The notes under the pieces were generated by a model, which had not been told where the DNA came from, made no database searches, and saw only the letters and a list, made by a program, of their open reading frames with translations. A stretch of 43,488 nucleotides of DNA. Origin: JADJPL01 sp964607915. GTDB lineage: Bacteria > Bacteroidota > Bacteroidia > Chitinophagales > Saprospiraceae. Position 1 is the first letter of the stretch. Each line of letters starts with the position of its first letter. The stretch spans positions 1 to 43,488 of the forward strand of contig CAZSMU010000014.1 in NCBI GenBank assembly GCA_964607915.1, given 5' to 3'. The position numbers and the translations under genes were made by a program. This document shows, piece by piece, positions 42,403-43,488 of this stretch.

Positions 42403-43437
42403 ATGACAGAACAACGCACAGACATCAACTCCCTCGGGGAGTTTGGCTTGATAGAACACCTCACCAAAGGCTTTGTGCCGACACAGGCGTCCTCCATAAA
42501 AGGGGTAGGCGATGATGCAGCGGTGATAGATAACAAAGGATACCTCACGGTGGTCTCTACCGATATGCTGGTTGAGGGAATCCATTTCGATTTGATGTAC
42601 ACGCCGCTCAAACACCTGGGGTATAAAGCAGTGGTGGTGAACCTGTCGGATATCTACGCCATGAACGCGACGCCAAAGCAAATCACGGTGAGCATTGCCG
42701 TATCCAACCGCTTCTCCATAGAGGCACTAGACGAGCTATATGCGGGAATCGAGGCGGCATGCCGATTCTATGGGGTCGATCTGGTAGGGGGCGACACGTC
42801 TTCCTCCCAAAAAGGCCTTATCCTGAGCATCACGGCGATTGGCCAGGGCGAAGCAGAAAAAATGACCTACCGAAATACCGCTAAAGCGGGCGATTTGATT
42901 TGTGTAACCGGTGATCTTGGGGCTGCATTCCTGGGGCTTCAAATACTGGAGCGGGAAAAACAGTTGTACTTGTCCAATCCGGGCATACAGCCCCAACTGG
43001 AGGGAAAGGACTACCTCATCGGACGACAACTCAAACCGGAGGCGCGGCGGGATATGGTGGAAGCTTTTGCGAAAAACAAATTGATTCCTACGTCTATGAT
43101 TGATATCTCCGATGGACTGGCCTCGGAATTGTTCCATATTTGTACCCAATCTGGTGTGGGGGCGTTCCTGGAAGAGAGTGGGGTGCCCATTCATCCGGAC
43201 GCGCAGCTACAGGCTCTGGAGTTTCAGTTAGACCCCATCACTTGTGCCTTGAGCGGTGGAGAGGATTACGAACTGTTGTTCACCATTGCCCCCGCAGATG
43301 TGGATAAGGTAAAGTTCCTGCCGGATATTTACATCGCCGGGGAAATCGTGGATGCGAAGGAGGGAATCCACCTGCATACTACCGGAGGCAATATTCACCC
43401 AATCACAGCACAGGGCTGGAAGCATTTTAAAGCATAG
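42403..43437 (+). CDS. thiL: Thiamine-monophosphate kinase
   Basis: Phosphorylates thiamine monophosphate to the active diphosphate. A 344-residue PurM/AIR-synthase-fold protein with GVGDDAAVI (34-42), LVEGIHFDL, VGGDTSSSQKGL, MIDISDGLASEL and SGGEDYELLFT near the C-terminus. Its TAG stop (43435-43437) is the first trinucleotide of an intergenic repeat that runs off the window. Confidence 0.95.
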   Translation: MTEQRTDINSLGEFGLIEHLTKGFVPTQASSIKGVGDDAAVIDNKGYLTVVSTDMLVEGIHFDLMYTPLKHLGYKAVVVNLSDIYAMNATPKQITVSIAVSNRFSIEALDELYAGIEAACRFYGVDLVGGDTSSSQKGLILSITAIGQGEAEKMTYRNTAKAGDLICVTGDLGAAFLGLQILEREKQLYLSNPGIQPQLEGKDYLIGRQLKPEARRDMVEAFAKNKLIPTSMIDISDGLASELFHICTQSGVGAFLEESGVPIHPDAQLQALEFQLDPITCALSGGEDYELLFTIAPADVDKVKFLPDIYIAGEIVDAKEGIHLHTTGGNIHPITAQGWKHFKA

Positions 43438-43488
43438 ACTTGTTGCGCGGGGTCAGCGAGGAGGGAAAAAAGAGTCATTTTTTGTCCA
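43435..43488. repeat. TAGACTTGTTGC repeat, full-type copy cut by the window end
   Basis: All 54 visible bases are identical to the first 54 bases of the copy at 10850-11006. The leading TAG is the thiL stop codon. The identity across 32 kb implies recent spread or gene conversion of this class of copy. Confidence 0.85.

Noticed and set aside
43299..43307. TGTGGATAA, a perfect DnaA-box sequence, as part of an origin
   Set aside because: It is isolated inside thiL with no cluster of boxes or AT-rich unwinding region; one chance match is plausible at this window length.

Overview
The window is dense, ordinary chromosomal DNA from a member of the Bacteroidota, most likely near Saprospiraceae/Chitinophagia-like lineages. 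The phylum call rests on a PorQ-type type IX secretion protein, a DUF4837 lipoprotein, weak or absent Shine-Dalgarno sites, promoter elements of the TAnnTTTG type, and the birA / rsfS-ftsH neighbourhood. Diphosphomevalonate decarboxylase indicates a mevalonate pathway, which fits only part of the phylum. The genus is inferred from gene content and cannot be fixed without a search.

Layout. 1-5.2 kb: htpG (+), then on the minus strand a DUF4837 lipoprotein, a MoxR ATPase and a VanX-like D-Ala-D-Ala dipeptidase. 5.2-9.4 kb (+): a GT39-type lipid-linked sugar transferase, a GT2 polyprenyl-phosphate glycosyltransferase and an Nramp-related transporter that lacks the canonical metal-binding motifs. 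9.5-14.5 kb (-): an alpha-oxoamine synthase, mvaD and an M1-type metallopeptidase. 14.6-19.4 kb (-): a complete thrA-thrB-thrC operon for threonine synthesis. 19.7-29.4 kb (-): porQ, a YwqK/MORN lipoprotein and ugd in one tight cluster, a sorbosone-dehydrogenase-like lipoprotein, a TPR/PD40 protein, a 2-oxoacid dehydrogenase E2, and cinA with birA. 29.5-34 kb (+ mostly): rsfS and ftsH, a convergent EamA transporter, a Bcp-type peroxiredoxin and clpS. 34.1-38.2 kb: a PfkB kinase (-), tRNA-Asn (+), rlmN and an aminopeptidase P (-). 38.4-43.4 kb: rpoN (+), a class III aminotransferase (-), a thioredoxin-fold protein and thiL (+).

The most striking non-coding signal is a family of intergenic, two-fold symmetric repeats with the terminus TAGACTTGTTGCG(C/A)GGGG. 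At least ten recognisable copies or remnants occur, from about 40 to 163 bp. The long ones would fold into a single extended hairpin. The terminal TAG repeatedly IS the stop codon of the neighbouring gene (htpG, the DUF4837 gene, thrC, the PD40 gene, thiL; TAA in clpS). Two full-length copies differ by compensatory changes in a stem. This looks like either a TA-targeting miniature element that preserves stop codons when it inserts, or a lineage-specific 3'-end/terminator module.

A second signal is a pair of parS-like ParB sites 468 bp apart. One forms the core of a perfect 36-bp palindrome just downstream of thrC and the other lies inside thrC. They suggest that the window lies in the origin-proximal, centromere-like part of the chromosome. 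No rRNA, CRISPR array, prophage or transposase gene was seen.
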